Part shown: positions 1 through 11,400 of the stretch, piece after piece
Layout of the letters: the number at the start of each line of letters is the position of its first letter
How positions within the stretch are numbered: the stretch's first letter is position 1
Source of the DNA: Euglena gracilis
Taxonomy: Eukaryota > Euglenida > Euglenophyceae > Euglenales
Assembly: GCA_039621445.1 (NCBI GenBank)
Contig: CP154954.1
Coordinates: 54,494,838 to 54,558,837 of the forward strand
Length of the DNA: 64,000 nucleotides
Reading direction: 5' to 3'
Notes under the pieces: model-generated
Seen by the model: the letters and a program-made list of their open reading frames with translations, nothing else
Told to the model about the DNA's origin: nothing
The model's database searches: none
Made by a program: the position numbers and the translations under genes

Positions 1-680
1 GAGATAAAGAGAAATTTGGGGTGAATAAAAGGTGGACAGCATCCCACTGAGTGCATTCCATTCTCACCACCCTGGCATCGCTTAGAGTGTTGACTCAACT
101 CCAAAACCCAACATTGTTTGCATTGGTTAATGAATGGGCCTGAGCCTCAGCCTCAGCAGCTTTTGCCGATGGAGGCTCAAACATCTGACTATCAGGCTCC
201 ACATCGTCGGTTTTGACTTGGGATCAATAGGAGCGGCATCCATGCCCCAGGAAACCTATCCCAGGAACATTCTTGAAAACTGCAGGGAGTGGTGTTGGAG
301 GCACAGAGCCAAAGGTTTCTCCTCCTGGGTGGGGTTCTCTGCATTCTTCCAAATTCCTCCAGAGACCCATCAATCAATCCCCCAAAACCACCAAAAAAAA
401 ACAATTAATACCTTCGTCCGTTCTGGAAAAGCTACAGATATTTTAGATGTTCGGGAAATGTGAGGATCTTTGCAAACTCAGCGGGGTGAAAACCAGCCAC
501 TCATTCTGGGGAGGGGACCCCATTCTGGGGAGGGCACCAGCAGGGGGGGTTGGCCAGATTGTATCACCCAGATTCCAGCAAGAGATTTTTGTTTGTCAAA
601 AGCGCCCCCCAATAAATTTCATGTGGAAACAGACCAAAAGACACACAACACCAAAAGGGAATGAGAGGCACACACCATAC
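1..680. other. uncharacterised sequence below gene A exon
   Basis: On the minus strand this would be the continuation of gene A below the exon at 681-857. I see short open stretches (for example around 130-260, rich in Ala and Glu on the minus strand) but no exon with convincing splice sites at both ends. No repeat family of the window is recognisable here. Confidence 0.3.
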
Positions 681-857
681 CTTGAATGCACATTGGGCAG
701 CAAACCGCCACACTTCAAGGTTGCGGCGGAAAGCAGAGCCACTGCCCCGCTTTTCCCAGCCCTTCTCAAGCGTGTCCCCCAACGTTGCACCGTCGGCACC
801 CCCGGAGAACGTCTTGAAAATGGCGTCAGACAAGACTTTGACATCCTCTGTCCTTGG
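681..857 (-). CDS. gene A internal exon (59 codons)
   Basis: On the minus strand a pyrimidine-rich tract ending in CTGCAG precedes the exon and AAG|GTATGG follows it, so both splice sites look canonical. The exon is 177 nt, phase 0 at both ends, and open throughout. It reads ..EDVKVLSDAIFKTFSGG.. and ends RRNLEVWRFAAQCAFK. The LEVWRFA segment recalls the region just before the kinase-like domain in plastid ABC1/UbiB-type proteins, but that is a weak impression from one short stretch. It is in phase with the exon at 1951-2108. Confidence 0.6.
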
Positions 858-1950
858 CTGCAGTGAGAGGAACAAGATCTGGCCTATTTCCAGCCGAGTT
901 TGGCGCAATAGAAAAATTGGCGTTTGGCTTCCATTCGCAAGGTATGTTCATATTTTCCATACACGTCTTCATTCCTTTCTGTGCTCACGTGAGTGCATAT
1001 CATTTGTGTCTATCAGAGAAATCATCTTCTGCACAAAAATGCATCACGCCATTCGATCCCTGGGGGGGATTGGTGCTTAAAAATGGATAAAAAAACCGGA
1101 GAAAGAAATTTTGGAAGCCTCGGCTAGAATTGCAAAAAAAATTTGTGGGCTTTTATTCCGATTTTTTTTTAATAAACAGGTGAAATTTTCAAAGATTCTG
1201 CAAGCGTGGCCAAAATAGTGCAAAAACAATTGGCGGGATTTCAGCACACCAATTTTTTCCACACCACTTTTGGTCATTGCTTAACCTTTCTTCTGCCGGT
1301 GTATGACATTTTTTTGCATACTACTCAACCCAAAGCCCCAAAGCCCATGTTGGCCCATAGGCTGTGGTGATGGTGTCGTTGCACGGACCTGCCTGATGCC
1401 AGTTGTGTGGGGGCAAATTTTTTTCTTCAATTTGCGAACCTCCACAGCCAGCGTTGACAGGGGTCGCCATCATGTGCTGCACAAAGGTGGGACCAGACAC
1501 CACCACCCCACTATTGACCACCCTTGCCAACATTGGGGTTTGAGTGGCAAACGGCAAGCATCACAAATTTTGCGGGGGGGGGGGGTCGGCAAGTGGCAAA
1601 GTGATTGCATGGCCCGGACCTCGTTCACCGGAACCTTAGGCCTAAATCTTTAAGGTCCGCGAGGAATAAAAAACACTTCCCCTCCCCTTCGCATGTGCAG
1701 GTTGAACTAGAGGCAAACTGGAGGAGTGAGTGAACGGAGGTTGGTGACCAAGAAAAGGTTCCCTTCCCACTGCCGCTTGTTTTTCCTGCAAGTGCCGAGC
1801 AGCATTGGTTGATCGGTTGCCCAGGCTGGGCTTCTTGGGAAAATTATATGTACTCTTGAATTTTTTCCGTTATAGAACATTCAAGTGAAAATAGGGGTTG
1901 ATAAGGAGCCAAGAAGCTGATGCTTCCCACATTGGACATATGATCCACAC
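858..1950. other. probable gene A intron
   Basis: Mostly low-complexity and homopolymer-rich sequence between two in-phase minus-strand exons. A short G-run lies near 1570. No exon or repeat family is recognised. Confidence 0.35.
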
Positions 1951-2108
1951 CTTTTCCGACTCCAACCTCTCAGAAACTTCCTCCTCCAGGATAGACTTCG
2001 CTGCCAACTCCGCATCCCGCTTCAAGACTAACTTTCTCAACGGGGCGAAGATGGCACGAGTCGTCCGCCGCACGGCTCGCCGGATTCGCCGTGATATAAT
2101 AAACAGTG
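1951..2108 (-). CDS. gene A internal exon (basic, helical)
   Basis: Minus-strand open stretch of 158 nt. The donor side is GAAAAG|GTGTGG; the acceptor (CTGCAAG) is weaker, so the upstream edge is uncertain. The product is very basic, then acidic (RRIRRAVRRTTRAIF.., then ILEEEVSERLESEK), as in a helical or coiled segment. It ends in phase 0 and can join the exon at 857-681 directly. No family recognised. Confidence 0.45.
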
Positions 2109-2732
2109 CTTGCAGACGTTTTTCTTTTTGGTGTTGTAAAAATGTACAATCCAAAATGAGTTTGATCAGATGAGTCGGAGAAATTGGGGGGAATGGGAGC
2201 CACATGTCCCTGGCAAGTTGTTCGTCTAATAAAACAGGACCCATGAGGGAAAAATATATTTGGGGGTATTGTATTTTGGTCAAGAAAATAATTTTGCCAA
2301 AAACACCTCTGATGATTCTGCAAACTTTTGGAGTTGAACAAAAACTAACCACTTATTTTTGCTGGGAAGCCCACTGAATTTTGCAGGAAATTTCCCAGAG
2401 TGTTGGAGTTGAAAATATGTCAGCCCGGGAGGGAGGTCCGGGTGTTTTCCTGACAAGGAAAAAAATTCCTGCGTGCCGAGGTGGAAAGTTTTCAATATGT
2501 TTTTGGCTGATTTTATTCAAAAAAAAGGCCTAAATGGGCATTTTTGGCCATTTTGGGGGGTGGTCCCAAAAAAATCTCGGCGCGAAATTTTTCCACAAGC
2601 ACAAGCAGACCCCCCGGGGGTCAGCTGGGGTTTCCACCAGCTGCAGTCGACCCCCGGGGGGGGGGGGGGGGGAACTGCAAATCCTGAAGCAGAAGCCTGC
2701 CCCCAGGGGATGATGATTTGGCGACCACCTGG

Positions 2733-3622
2733 GGCCCCGGGCGGATGATTGGCTATGACGATCCTGGAGGTCGGGCCGACCATTGGTTGGGCCGACCTCT
2801 GGAGGTCGATAAGAATAGCCAATGAACCACATTACCCCCCCCCTTTTTTTAAAGGACTTTTGACTATAGGTCGGGACGACCATGGTCGGCCCGACCTGTT
2901 TGTTACCGACCATATGGTCGGTAACAACCAATTGGAGGTCGGGCCGACCATGTGGTCGGTAGAAAGAACCTCCGTGGTTTTCCATTTCAGAAGCATGCAA
3001 ACCCTTGGCCAAACCCTGTGGAACATACAGAGGGGCTATTTTACCTACCAGACACCTAATTTCTTGAAGGCCGACTAAGTTCATCAGGGTGCGCATTTTG
3101 GCCATCCTTGCCTTGCACAAGGGGATTTTGCTATTTTGGGTGGGGGGGTCTGGGGGGGGGGGCGGCAGGAGGAGGAGGCCGTAGGCCGACTAAGTTCATT
3201 AGGATGCGCGTTTTGGCCATCCTTGCCTTGCACACACAAGGGTATTTTGTTATTTTAGGTGGGGGGGTCAGGGGGGGGCGGCCTCCAGAGGAGGCTGTAG
3301 GCCGACTAAGTTCATTAGGGTGTGTGTCTTGGAAATCCTTTTTCCCTTTTTTGAATATGGGACGGTTTTTGACAGTTTCAAGGTCATTTCAATGTGTTTC
3401 CGTGCATTTTGAGTCAAATTTGCTGAATCAAATTTTCGGGGTGGGGGCTTAAATTTCAAAAAAATGGGGGGTGGGGTAATGCGGTTGATTGGAGGTCGGG
3501 CCGACCAGGTCGGCCCGACCTCCAATGGTTGATAAGCCATAGCCAATGGCCCGACCTAGGTCGGCCCGACCATGGTCGACCCGACCTCCGGGATCGTCAT
3601 AGCCAATCATCCGCACGGAGTC
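2733..3622 (+). mobile_element. P1: GGTCGG-palindrome TIR element
   Basis: The left end is GGCCCCGGGCGGATGATTGG and the right end is the inverted form (reverse complement begins GACTCCGTGCGGATGATTGG). Behind each end lie runs of GGTCGGGCCGACC-type palindromes. The core holds a minisatellite of about 110 bp containing CCATCCTTGCCTTGCACA. The same ends and core recur in P3 at 24405-27763. No 9-bp TSD is visible here because the right end abuts a second inverted P end. It lies inside the presumed gene A intron. Confidence 0.75.
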
Positions 3623-3747
3623 ACCTGAAATTTGGCCAAATTTCAGGTGGCTCCGTGCGGATGATTGGCTATGACGATCCCGGAGGTCGGGTCGACCATG
3701 GTCGGGCCGACCTAGGTCGGGCCGACCTAGGTCGGGCCATTGGCTAT
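3541..3747. repeat. about 95-bp-arm palindrome of two P ends
   Basis: Two P termini meet head to head around the centre TTTGG|CCAAA (3635/3636). The arms match almost perfectly, with one mismatch near the centre and one extra 15-17 bp GGTCGG unit in the right arm. The central palindrome ACCTGAAATTTGG/CCAAATTTCAGGT joins the two ends. Confidence 0.85.
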
Positions 3748-3932
3748 TTTGATTGGTCCAAAAAAGTAACCCGCTTGGTGCTACGCTTCACCATGTTTGA
3801 ATGGATTTATATCCATTTTACAGAATTACAAGTATTCCAGTTAATGGGAATAATACCAAATGCAATTAGGCCATCCATCCATTGCATCAAATTCTGCTGT
3901 TTCTTCCCTTATAAGAAAAAACAGAATTTCAA

Positions 3933-3961
3933 GGGTTAGGGTTAGGGTTAGGGTTAGGGTT
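3933..3961 (+). repeat. short interstitial TTAGGG run
   Basis: About four and a half perfect TTAGGG units, beside P-type sequence. It is too short to be a chromosome end, and the sequence continues as unique DNA on both sides. Confidence 0.9.
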
Positions 3962-4238
3962 AATGCCACTTTGGGCACTTTTGGGGGCAAAAAAATGACA
4001 AAAGTGCAAAATAATTCCTTGAAGGAAGAATTTGACTTTGGGGGCACCCAGGTGTGGTCAGTCCCGACCCCCTTGGCAGGTTGAACCGGGGGGGGGGGGG
4101 TCTGGAGGCAGTTTCTGTCGCACAAAAGTAGACTTTTGACTGTTTGGACGTTTTGGGTTTTTTTTCAAAACATTCTGAAATCAGAAAATTTCTCTGGCAA
4201 TTGTTACTGGTCAATTTTTTGGACCCCCATTCCTTTAC

Positions 4239-4389
4239 GAGACAAATAAAGAGAATGATGGAGCACATGGCATTGAAAACAGCCTGATCGCAACCAGCAC
4301 AGCTGTTGCAGCACCAAACCCAGTCAGCATAGGTGACAAACCAGTCAGGAAAGCAGGGATGACAGGAGATGGGAGGGCCAGTGTTGCAA
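4239..4389 (-). CDS. gene A exon, hydrophobic segment
   Basis: Minus-strand exon of 151 nt between TTTATCTGCAG| and |GTAAAG. In the frame with two leading bases it reads ATLALPSPVIPAFLTG.. followed by MLTGFGAATAVLVAIRLFSM, which looks like one or two membrane helices. A second frame (Cys-rich) is also open, so the frame is inferred, not certain. It joins the candidate exon at 4618-4672 in phase. Family not recognised. Confidence 0.5.
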
Positions 4390-4617
4390 CTGCAGATAAA
4401 TACAAGGGAAAAAATGTTTATGGGACACATAGAAAGATGAACTCATTTCCAGAGGATTGGCGATGGAAAAAATTGATTCAGAAAAAAATAGGTGGAGAAA
4501 AAAAACACGAAATCCTTTCAATGCCCCGAAATAGATAGAACCTTTTTTTAAAAAAGCTGCAAAAATTGGGCACCGCGACAACGAAAGACAATTTCTCATA
4601 ATTGAGCAAACGACCAC

Positions 4618-4672
4618 TCATTGGGCTATCCCAAGAGCATGAAAACTGTAAGAATGGAGCGGGGCTGCAACG
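4618..4672 (-). CDS. gene A candidate small exon
   Basis: Minus-strand acceptor (..AATTTCATCAG|CGTTGC) followed by 55 open nucleotides to a possible donor (ATGA|GTGGTC). It is supported mainly because its phases fit both neighbours: phase 0 after 4915-4960, and one trailing base before 4239-4389. The donor is guessed among several GT dinucleotides. Confidence 0.3.
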
Positions 4673-4914
4673 CTGATGAAATTCGGGGGAAAAGAAAGAA
4701 AGAAAGAATAAAAAAAGAACATTCAAAGAACAGAACATTCAAAATATTCAAACCAACAAAAAGAGCCCTAAAATATTTCTCAGGAAAAACAAGCAAGCAA
4801 TGCAAATTATGAACCTTGCATCCCCCCCCTTTATTTCCAAAAAAAGAAGTCCAGCAAAACGCCAATTCTGTTCTCAAAGAAAAAGACGGGAATTAAATTT
4901 TGAGAATAGAACAC

Positions 4915-4960
4915 CTGGTAAAGCAGATCCTGCACGAAGCTTGTCGGTCTTGTGAAAGCC
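4915..4960 (-). CDS. gene A short exon
   Basis: 46-nt minus-strand exon with a good acceptor (ATCTCATTCTCACAG|) and donor (TACCAG|GTGTTC). Joined to the exon at 5330-5397 it reads AFTRPTSFVQDLLYQ in phase, ending phase 0. No domain recognised. Confidence 0.55.
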
Positions 4961-5329
4961 CTGTGAGAATGAGATTTGGCAAAGCAACACCTGGCAATAA
5001 GCAATGCCGAAAGCAATTTTAATTAAACATTCGCATTTTTCTGGTTCTGCCAACTACAGGCATGATACAAATGCGCGCACAACCACAACAACACTTGTCC
5101 AATCACACAAGTTGAAACACACAAAGCATGTGTATTCTTTGGGTAGTGTGTAAGAAGGTGCAATTCTTAGACCTGGGACACGGGCACAGGGATGAACCAA
5201 AGAGGAACAACCCAGCGGACTCGGAAACCAAAATGGTGCCCCACAATCTCAACGTGTCTCCTCCCATGTCCCGACCCACCCTCGTCTCCAGTCAATAATA
5301 TATCCTGCAGTTGCAGCTGCAGTCCCTAC

Positions 5330-5397
5330 TTCTGTGCCTGGCGACACAAAGCCCCCATCAGGACAGTTGCTTTCTCAAACTTATCTTGAATGGCCCG
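5330..5397 (-). CDS. gene A exon
   Basis: 68-nt minus-strand exon reading RAIQDKFEKATVLMGALCRQ.., between GATGGGCAG| (weak pyrimidine tract) and |GTAGGG. It has two trailing bases, which complete a Lys codon with the next exon, giving ..CRQAQK AFTRPTSF.. as one smooth reading. Function unknown. Confidence 0.5.
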
Positions 5398-7088
5398 CTG
5401 CCCATCTTAAACTTCTTTCCACCATCACACAACCCCCCAACCCCAAATGGAAAGCCCCCCCGGGCTTCATGTTTAGCTGAGCGGGCGTTATATTTGGGAG
5501 GGAAAATCAAACTTTTTCCGCAGCCTCTGCAAACCGTACCTTCAACCATTCTCAAACACCAATTTCATACCAAAATTTTGTTTGTATTCTTCCCAGTTTT
5601 CCCAAATTGCGCAAATTTTGCCCCAAAAGGTGAAAAATGGAAATATCCACCCAAAAACTATCTGCTTTGCCCTGAATGGCACCTTCGGGGGGCTTCATGT
5701 TTGGGGGATCATATTTGGGCAGCAAAATCAAACCCGCCTGGGGCTTTTTGCTGGGAGGGGGGGCTTTATATTTAGGGAGGGACAGCATGAAGGGTTTTTT
5801 TTGCATTTTGGGGGGTGATTTGGGAGATTGAAACCCGCACTTCTCCTGAAACTGTGGGCACCGGGGTGGACTTAAAATTGGTGGTCGGAGCGACTAGTCG
5901 CTCCGACCACCAATGGTCGCTAGGCCATCGCCAACAGTCGCTGGCGACTAGTCGCTAGCGACCACCAAAAAATACATCACCAATTTCCCGCAATGAGCCC
6001 TGGGCCCCAGTGCCTGTCGACCCAGTGCCTTACCCCCCTGCCTGCCCATACCCCCCCCCCAGGGGTGCGGCCTTTCCTAAAAATAAAACTGATTCTGACA
6101 CTCTTTGGACGAAACTTCTGAGACACTTGGACGGGGGTTGTTGAAAGTTTAGACCAAGGATGTTGAAACTTTTGGACAAATTAAAAAACTGTTGGACAGC
6201 GACGCTGAAACCTTTGGACAGGATTTTAAAACTTTTGCACAAAGTAAAACCTCTTTCTTGGGTCAGACGCTTGTCTTGATGTCCAACTGACAATAAACGA
6301 TTCACCTGAAAATTGCTTTTGGGTCCCCAAGACTTTCTTTTGATTCGACACCATTTTGAAAACATTTTGAAAACATCGATTTCTTGATAAGGAATGGCCG
6401 AATTCGACCAGCAACATTGCAATGTCCTGGAAACCAACTGACATAAATCAACCCACAGATGACCCTCCATCACCAGTGTAGGCACTGTCTGGCCCCAAAC
6501 ACAACCCGTTTTTGCCTCCTTTGTCCATTTCCAAAACAGCTTCCATAAGCATCATGCTCTTTCACGTTTACATAACGGTGGAATAAATCCATTAACTCAG
6601 ATGCTCTCCATCACTAGTTTTTTGGCAGGGAGGAGCGCTGAAAAGGGGCACTGTTTTTTTTTGGAAATTGACTGACATAAGCAGATTTCAATCTTGGAAA
6701 TCTTGGAAATTTTGAAATCGATTGACCTAAATTTTGGTTTATTTTGCAAGTTTTGTCTGCATGCTGATGTCAGTCAATTTCCAAAACAGCGCCCATTTTC
6801 TTGTGTGCTTATTCCCAAAACCTCAATTACCGCAAATTTTTTCCGGAATTTTTCCACAATTTTTCGAATCCCACCCCCTTGGGATTTCTTCAGGACAGGG
6901 GGAAATGATATCGGAGGCCTTCGGAAAAATTGTGGGCCAAGGGGCCTTCCCTTCTCCAGGACAGAGGGGGCAAGGGGGCGAGGTGATACTGAGACAGACA
7001 ATGGTGAATGAAATGAAATTTCATGATTTCTTTTTGCAGGGATGAGTTTGCCCTTTTGAAGGAAAAAAATGCTGGTGAATATGCATAC
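5398..7088. other. probable gene A intron sequence
   Basis: Lies between minus-strand exons. It contains two near-copies of a C-rich motif with GCTTCATGTTT (about 5465 and 5690), an orphan S-type palindrome cluster (5880-5968) and otherwise unique AT-rich DNA. The 151-codon minus frame at 6030-6485 has no sign of being protein. An exon completing the 7089-7428 to 5330-5397 phase join may be hidden here. Confidence 0.35.
5880..5968. repeat. orphan S-type palindrome cluster
   Basis: Contains GGTCGGAGCGACTAGTCGCT and GTCGCTAGCGACCACC, followed by a run resembling the S terminus (CAATTTCCCGCAATGAGCC). The other terminus is missing, so this is a single-ended remnant of the S family. Confidence 0.7.
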
Positions 7089-7428
7089 CATGCGAGCTTG
7101 TGCCGATGATAACCTGGGTGGGACTGGCTGCACCACGTCCCTGAACCTGCAAGGATGAGATGATGGGCTGCAGGCTCAAGGAAACCAACCTGTGTGAAAG
7201 CACCAGTGGCTGCATGCGGTGGGCTGTGCCCTGCAGAACGTCCACAGAAAATGCCATGGAGTGATCGGCCACTCGGTGCCTTGCAATATGTTGTGTTATT
7301 GCAAACCAGTTCACCAAGACAGATACGCAAAACAAGGCAGTAGGTAATGGCGGAAGCAGCCATCCTAGACTGCCTGAACTGCGGGAAGATGCTGACGTCT
7401 TCTTGATTGTGGACAAATCAGCACTTGT
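7089..7428 (-). CDS. gene A upstream exon (113 codons)
   Basis: 340-nt minus-strand exon. The acceptor follows a T-rich tract (..GACCAACAG|ACAAGTG) and the donor is CATG|GTATGC. It is open throughout and includes a hydrophobic stretch (ALFCVSVLVNWFAI) followed by HIARHRVADHSMAFSVDVLQ. A second frame is also long, but this one fills the whole exon. It ends with one base, so at least one exon is missing before 5330-5397. Function unknown; possibly membrane-anchored. Confidence 0.5.
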
Positions 7429-7648
7429 CTGTTGGTCGATCCAGGCAAAAAAAAAAATACTTTTATCACTCTCTGGCTCTTTCCATGGTTTGGAGGGCCA
7501 ATGGAAATGGAATCATCAATCAATCAATGGTCAGTGTTAATTAGTGTCAGGTTGGCGTTGTCAGGGTCAGGTCACTCAGGTTACGGTTGGGCTGGAGTCA
7601 AGGTTTAGGTTGGGGGTCCCGTGTTGTGGGGGGGGGGTTGCTATATCC
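7429..7648. other. spacer before element T
   Basis: Simple and unique sequence, with GGTCAGG/GGTTAGG-like steps near 7540-7620. Nothing recognised. Confidence 0.4.
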
Positions 7649-7787
7649 TAGGGGGGGGGGGTAGTGGGCTTCGACCATGGTCGGCCCACGGTCGCTCTCG
7701 GTCGCTCTCGGTCGCTCACGGTCGGGGGGGGGGGTAGTGGGGGTGGACCGAGGTTTGGCTGAACTCGGTCGTGGGGGTCGACCGAGG

Positions 7788-8467
7788 GCGACCATGGTCG
7801 ACCCCCACTCCATAACCGCAACCCCCCCTTCCGAGGGGGGGCGACCATGGTCGACCCCCACTCCATAACCGCGACCCCCCCTTCCGAGGGGGCGACCATG
7901 GTCGACCCCCCCACCCCAAAACCGCGACCCCCCCTTCCAAGGGGCGACCATGGTCGACCCCCCCACCCCATAACCGCGACCCCCCCTTCCAAGGGGCGAC
8001 CATGGTCGACCCCACCACCCCATAACCGCGACCCCCCCTTCCGAAGGGGCGACCATGGTCGCCCCCCCCACCCCATAACCGCGAACCCCCCTTCCAAGGG
8101 GCGACCATGGGCGCCCCCCCCACCCCATAACCGCGCCCCCCCCTTCCGAGGGGCGACCATGGTCGACCCCCCCACCCCACAACCGCGACCCCCCCTTCCA
8201 AGGGGCGACCATGGTCGACCCCCCCACCCCACAACCGCGACCCCTCCTTCCAAGGGGCGACCATGGTCGACCCCCCCACCCCATAACCGCGACCACCCCC
8301 TTCCAAGGGGCGACCATGGTCGACCCCCCCACTCCATAACCGCGACCCCCCCCCGAGGGGGCGACCATGGTCGACCCCCCCACCCCGTAACCGCGACCCC
8401 CCCTTCCGAGGGGGCGACCATGGTCGACCCCCCCACCCCATAACCGCGACCCCCCCTTCCAAGGGGC
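7788..8467. repeat. 52-bp tandem array, left arm of T
   Basis: About 13 units of 50-53 bp, each with GCGACCATGGTCGACC, a C-run, CATAACCGCGACC and CCTTCCAAGGGG. Every unit holds a small palindrome (GACCATGGTC). Inverted relative to 12612-13060. Confidence 0.95.
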
Positions 8468-11400
8468 GATTTTGTTATTTTGAGGACCTCGAATGGTTGA
8501 GCAACAAAAAGGGATTTGCCCCCCAAAACGGTTTGGTAACGCAAGGGATTTTGTTATTTTGGGGCCCTCGAACAGTTGAGCAACAAAAAGGGATTTGCCC
8601 CCCAAAACAGTTTGGTAACACAAGGGATTTTGTTATTTTGGGGCCCTCGAACAGTTGAGCAACAAAAAGGGATTTGCCCCCCAAAACGGTTTGGTAACAC
8701 AAGGGATTTTGTTATTTTGGGGCCCTCGAACAGTTGAGCAACAAAAGGGATTTGGCCCCCCAAAACGGTTTGGTAACACAAGGGATTTTGTTATTCTGGG
8801 GCCCCCGAATGGTTGAGCAACAAAAAGGGATTTGCCCCCCAAAACGGTTTGGTAACACAAGGGATTTTGTTATTTTGGGGCCCTCGAACAGTTGAGCAAC
8901 AAAAGGGATTTGGCCCCCCAAAACGGTTTGGTAACACAAGGGATTTTGTTATTCTGGGGCCCCCGAATGGTTGAGCAACAAAAAGGGATTTGCCCCCCAA
9001 AACGGTTTGGTAACACAAGGGATTTTGTTATTTTGGGGCCCTCGAACAGTTGAGCAACAAAAGGGATTTGGCCCCCCAAAACGGTTTGGTAACACAAGGG
9101 ATTTTGTTATTCTGGGGCCCCCGAATGGTTGAGCAACAAAAAGGGATTTGCCCCCCAAAACGGTTTGGTAACACAAGGGATTTTGTTATTTTGGGGCCCC
9201 CGAATGGTTGAGCAACAAAAAGGGATTTGCCCCCCAAAACGGTTTGGTAACACAAGGGATTTTGTTATTCTGGGGCCCTCGAATGGTTGAGCAACAAAAA
9301 GGGATTTGCCCCCCAAAACGGTTTGGTAACACAAGGGATTTTGTTATTTTGGGGCCCTCGAACAGTTGAGCAACAAAAAGGGATTTGCCCCCCAAAACGG
9401 TTTGGTAACACAAGGGATTTTGTTATTTTGGGGCCCTCGAACAGTTGAGCAACAAAAAGGGATTTGCCCCCCAAAACGGTTTGGTAACACAAGGGATTTT
9501 GTTATTTTGGGGCCCTCGAACAGTTGGGCAACAAAAAGGGATTTGCCCCCCAAAACGGTTTGGTAACACAAGGGATTTTGTTATTTTGGGGCCCTCGAAC
9601 AGATGAGCAACAAAAAGGGATTTGCCCCCCAAAACGGTTTGGTAACACAAGGGATTTTGTTATTTTGGGGCCCTCGAACAGTTGAGCAACAAAAAGGGAT
9701 TTGCCCCCCAAAACGGTTTGGTAACACAAGGGATTTTGTTATTTTGGGGCCCCCGAATGGTTGAGCAACAAAAAGGGATTTGCCCCCCAAAACGGTTTGG
9801 TAACACAAGGGATTTTGTTATTTTGGGGCCCTCGAACAGTTGGGCAACAAAAAGGGATTTGCCCCCCAAAACGGTTTGGTAACACAAGGGATTTTGTTAT
9901 TTTGGGGCCCTCGAACAGTTGAGCAACAAAAAGGGATTTGCCCCCCAAAACGGTTTGGTAACACAAGGGATTTTGTTATTTTGGGGCCCTCGAACAGTTG
10001 AGCAACAAAAAGGGATTTGCCCCCCAAACGGTTTGGTAACACAAGGGATTTTGTTATTTTGGGGCCCTCGAACAGTTGAGCAACAAAAAGGGATTTGCCC
10101 CCCAAAACGGTTTGGTAACACAAGGGATTTTGTTATTTTGGGGCCCTCGAACAGTTGAGCAACAAAAAGGGATTTGCCCCCCAAAACGGTTTGGTAACAC
10201 AAGGGATTTTGTTATTTTGGGGCCCTCGAACAGTTGAGCAACAAAAAGGGATTTGCCCCCCAAAACGGTTTGGTAACACAAGGGATTTTGTTATTTTGGG
10301 GCCCTCGAACAGTTGAGCAACAAAAAGGGATTTGCCCCCCAAAACGGTTTGGTAACACAAGGGATTTTGTTATTTTGGGGCCCTCGAACAGTTGAGCAAC
10401 AAAAAGGGATTTGCCCCCCAAAACGGTTTGGTAACACAAGGGATTTTGTTATTTTGGGGCCCTCGAACAGTTGAGCAACAAAAAGGGATTTGCCCCCCAA
10501 AACGGTTTGGTAACACAAGGGATTTTGTTATTTTGGGGCCCTCGAACAGTTGAGCAACAAAAAGGGATTTGCCCCCCAAAACGGTTTGGTAACACAAGGG
10601 ATTTTGTTATTTTGGGGCCCTCGAACAGTTGAGCAACAAAAAGGGATTTGCCCCCCAAAACGGTTTGGTAACACAAGGGATTTTGTTATTTTGGGGCCCT
10701 CGAACAGTTGAGCAACAAAAAGGGATTTGCCCCCCAAAACGGTTTGGTAACACAAGGGATTTTGTTATTTTGGGGCCCTCGAACAGTTGAGCAACAAAAA
10801 GGGATTTGCCCCCCAAAACGGTTTGGTAACACAAGGGATTTTGTTATTTTGGGGCCCTCGAACAGTTGAGCAACAAAAAGGGATTTGCCCCCCAAAACGG
10901 TTTGGTAACACAAGGGATTTTGTTATTTTGGGGCCCTCGAACAGTTGAGCAACAAAAAGGGATTTGCCCCCCAAAACGGTTTGGTAACACAAGGGATTTT
11001 GTTATTTTGGGGCCCCCGAACAGTTGAGCAACAAAAAGGGATTTGCCCCCCAAAACGGTTTGGTAACACAAGGGATTTTGTTATTTTGGGGCCCTCGAAC
11101 AGTTGAGCAACAAAAAGGGATTTGCCCCCCAAAACGGTTTGGTAACACAAGGGATTTTGTTATTTTGGGGCCCCCGAATGGTTGAGCAACAAAAAGGGAT
11201 TTGCCCCCCAAAACGGTTTGGTAACACAAGGGATTTTGTTATTTTGGGGCCCTCGAACAGTTGAGCAACAAAAAGGGATTTGCCCCCCAAAACGGTTTGG
11301 TAACACAAGGGATTTTGTTATTTTGGGGCCCTCGAACAGTTGAGCAACAAAAAGGGATTTGCCCCCCAAAACGGTTTGGTAACACAAGGGATTTTGTTAT

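Noticed and set aside
7598-8623. 341-codon and overlapping long frames in the T arms
   Set aside because: They are translations of the 52-bp array; frames are open on several phases and both strands, and the right arm gives the same on the opposite strand.
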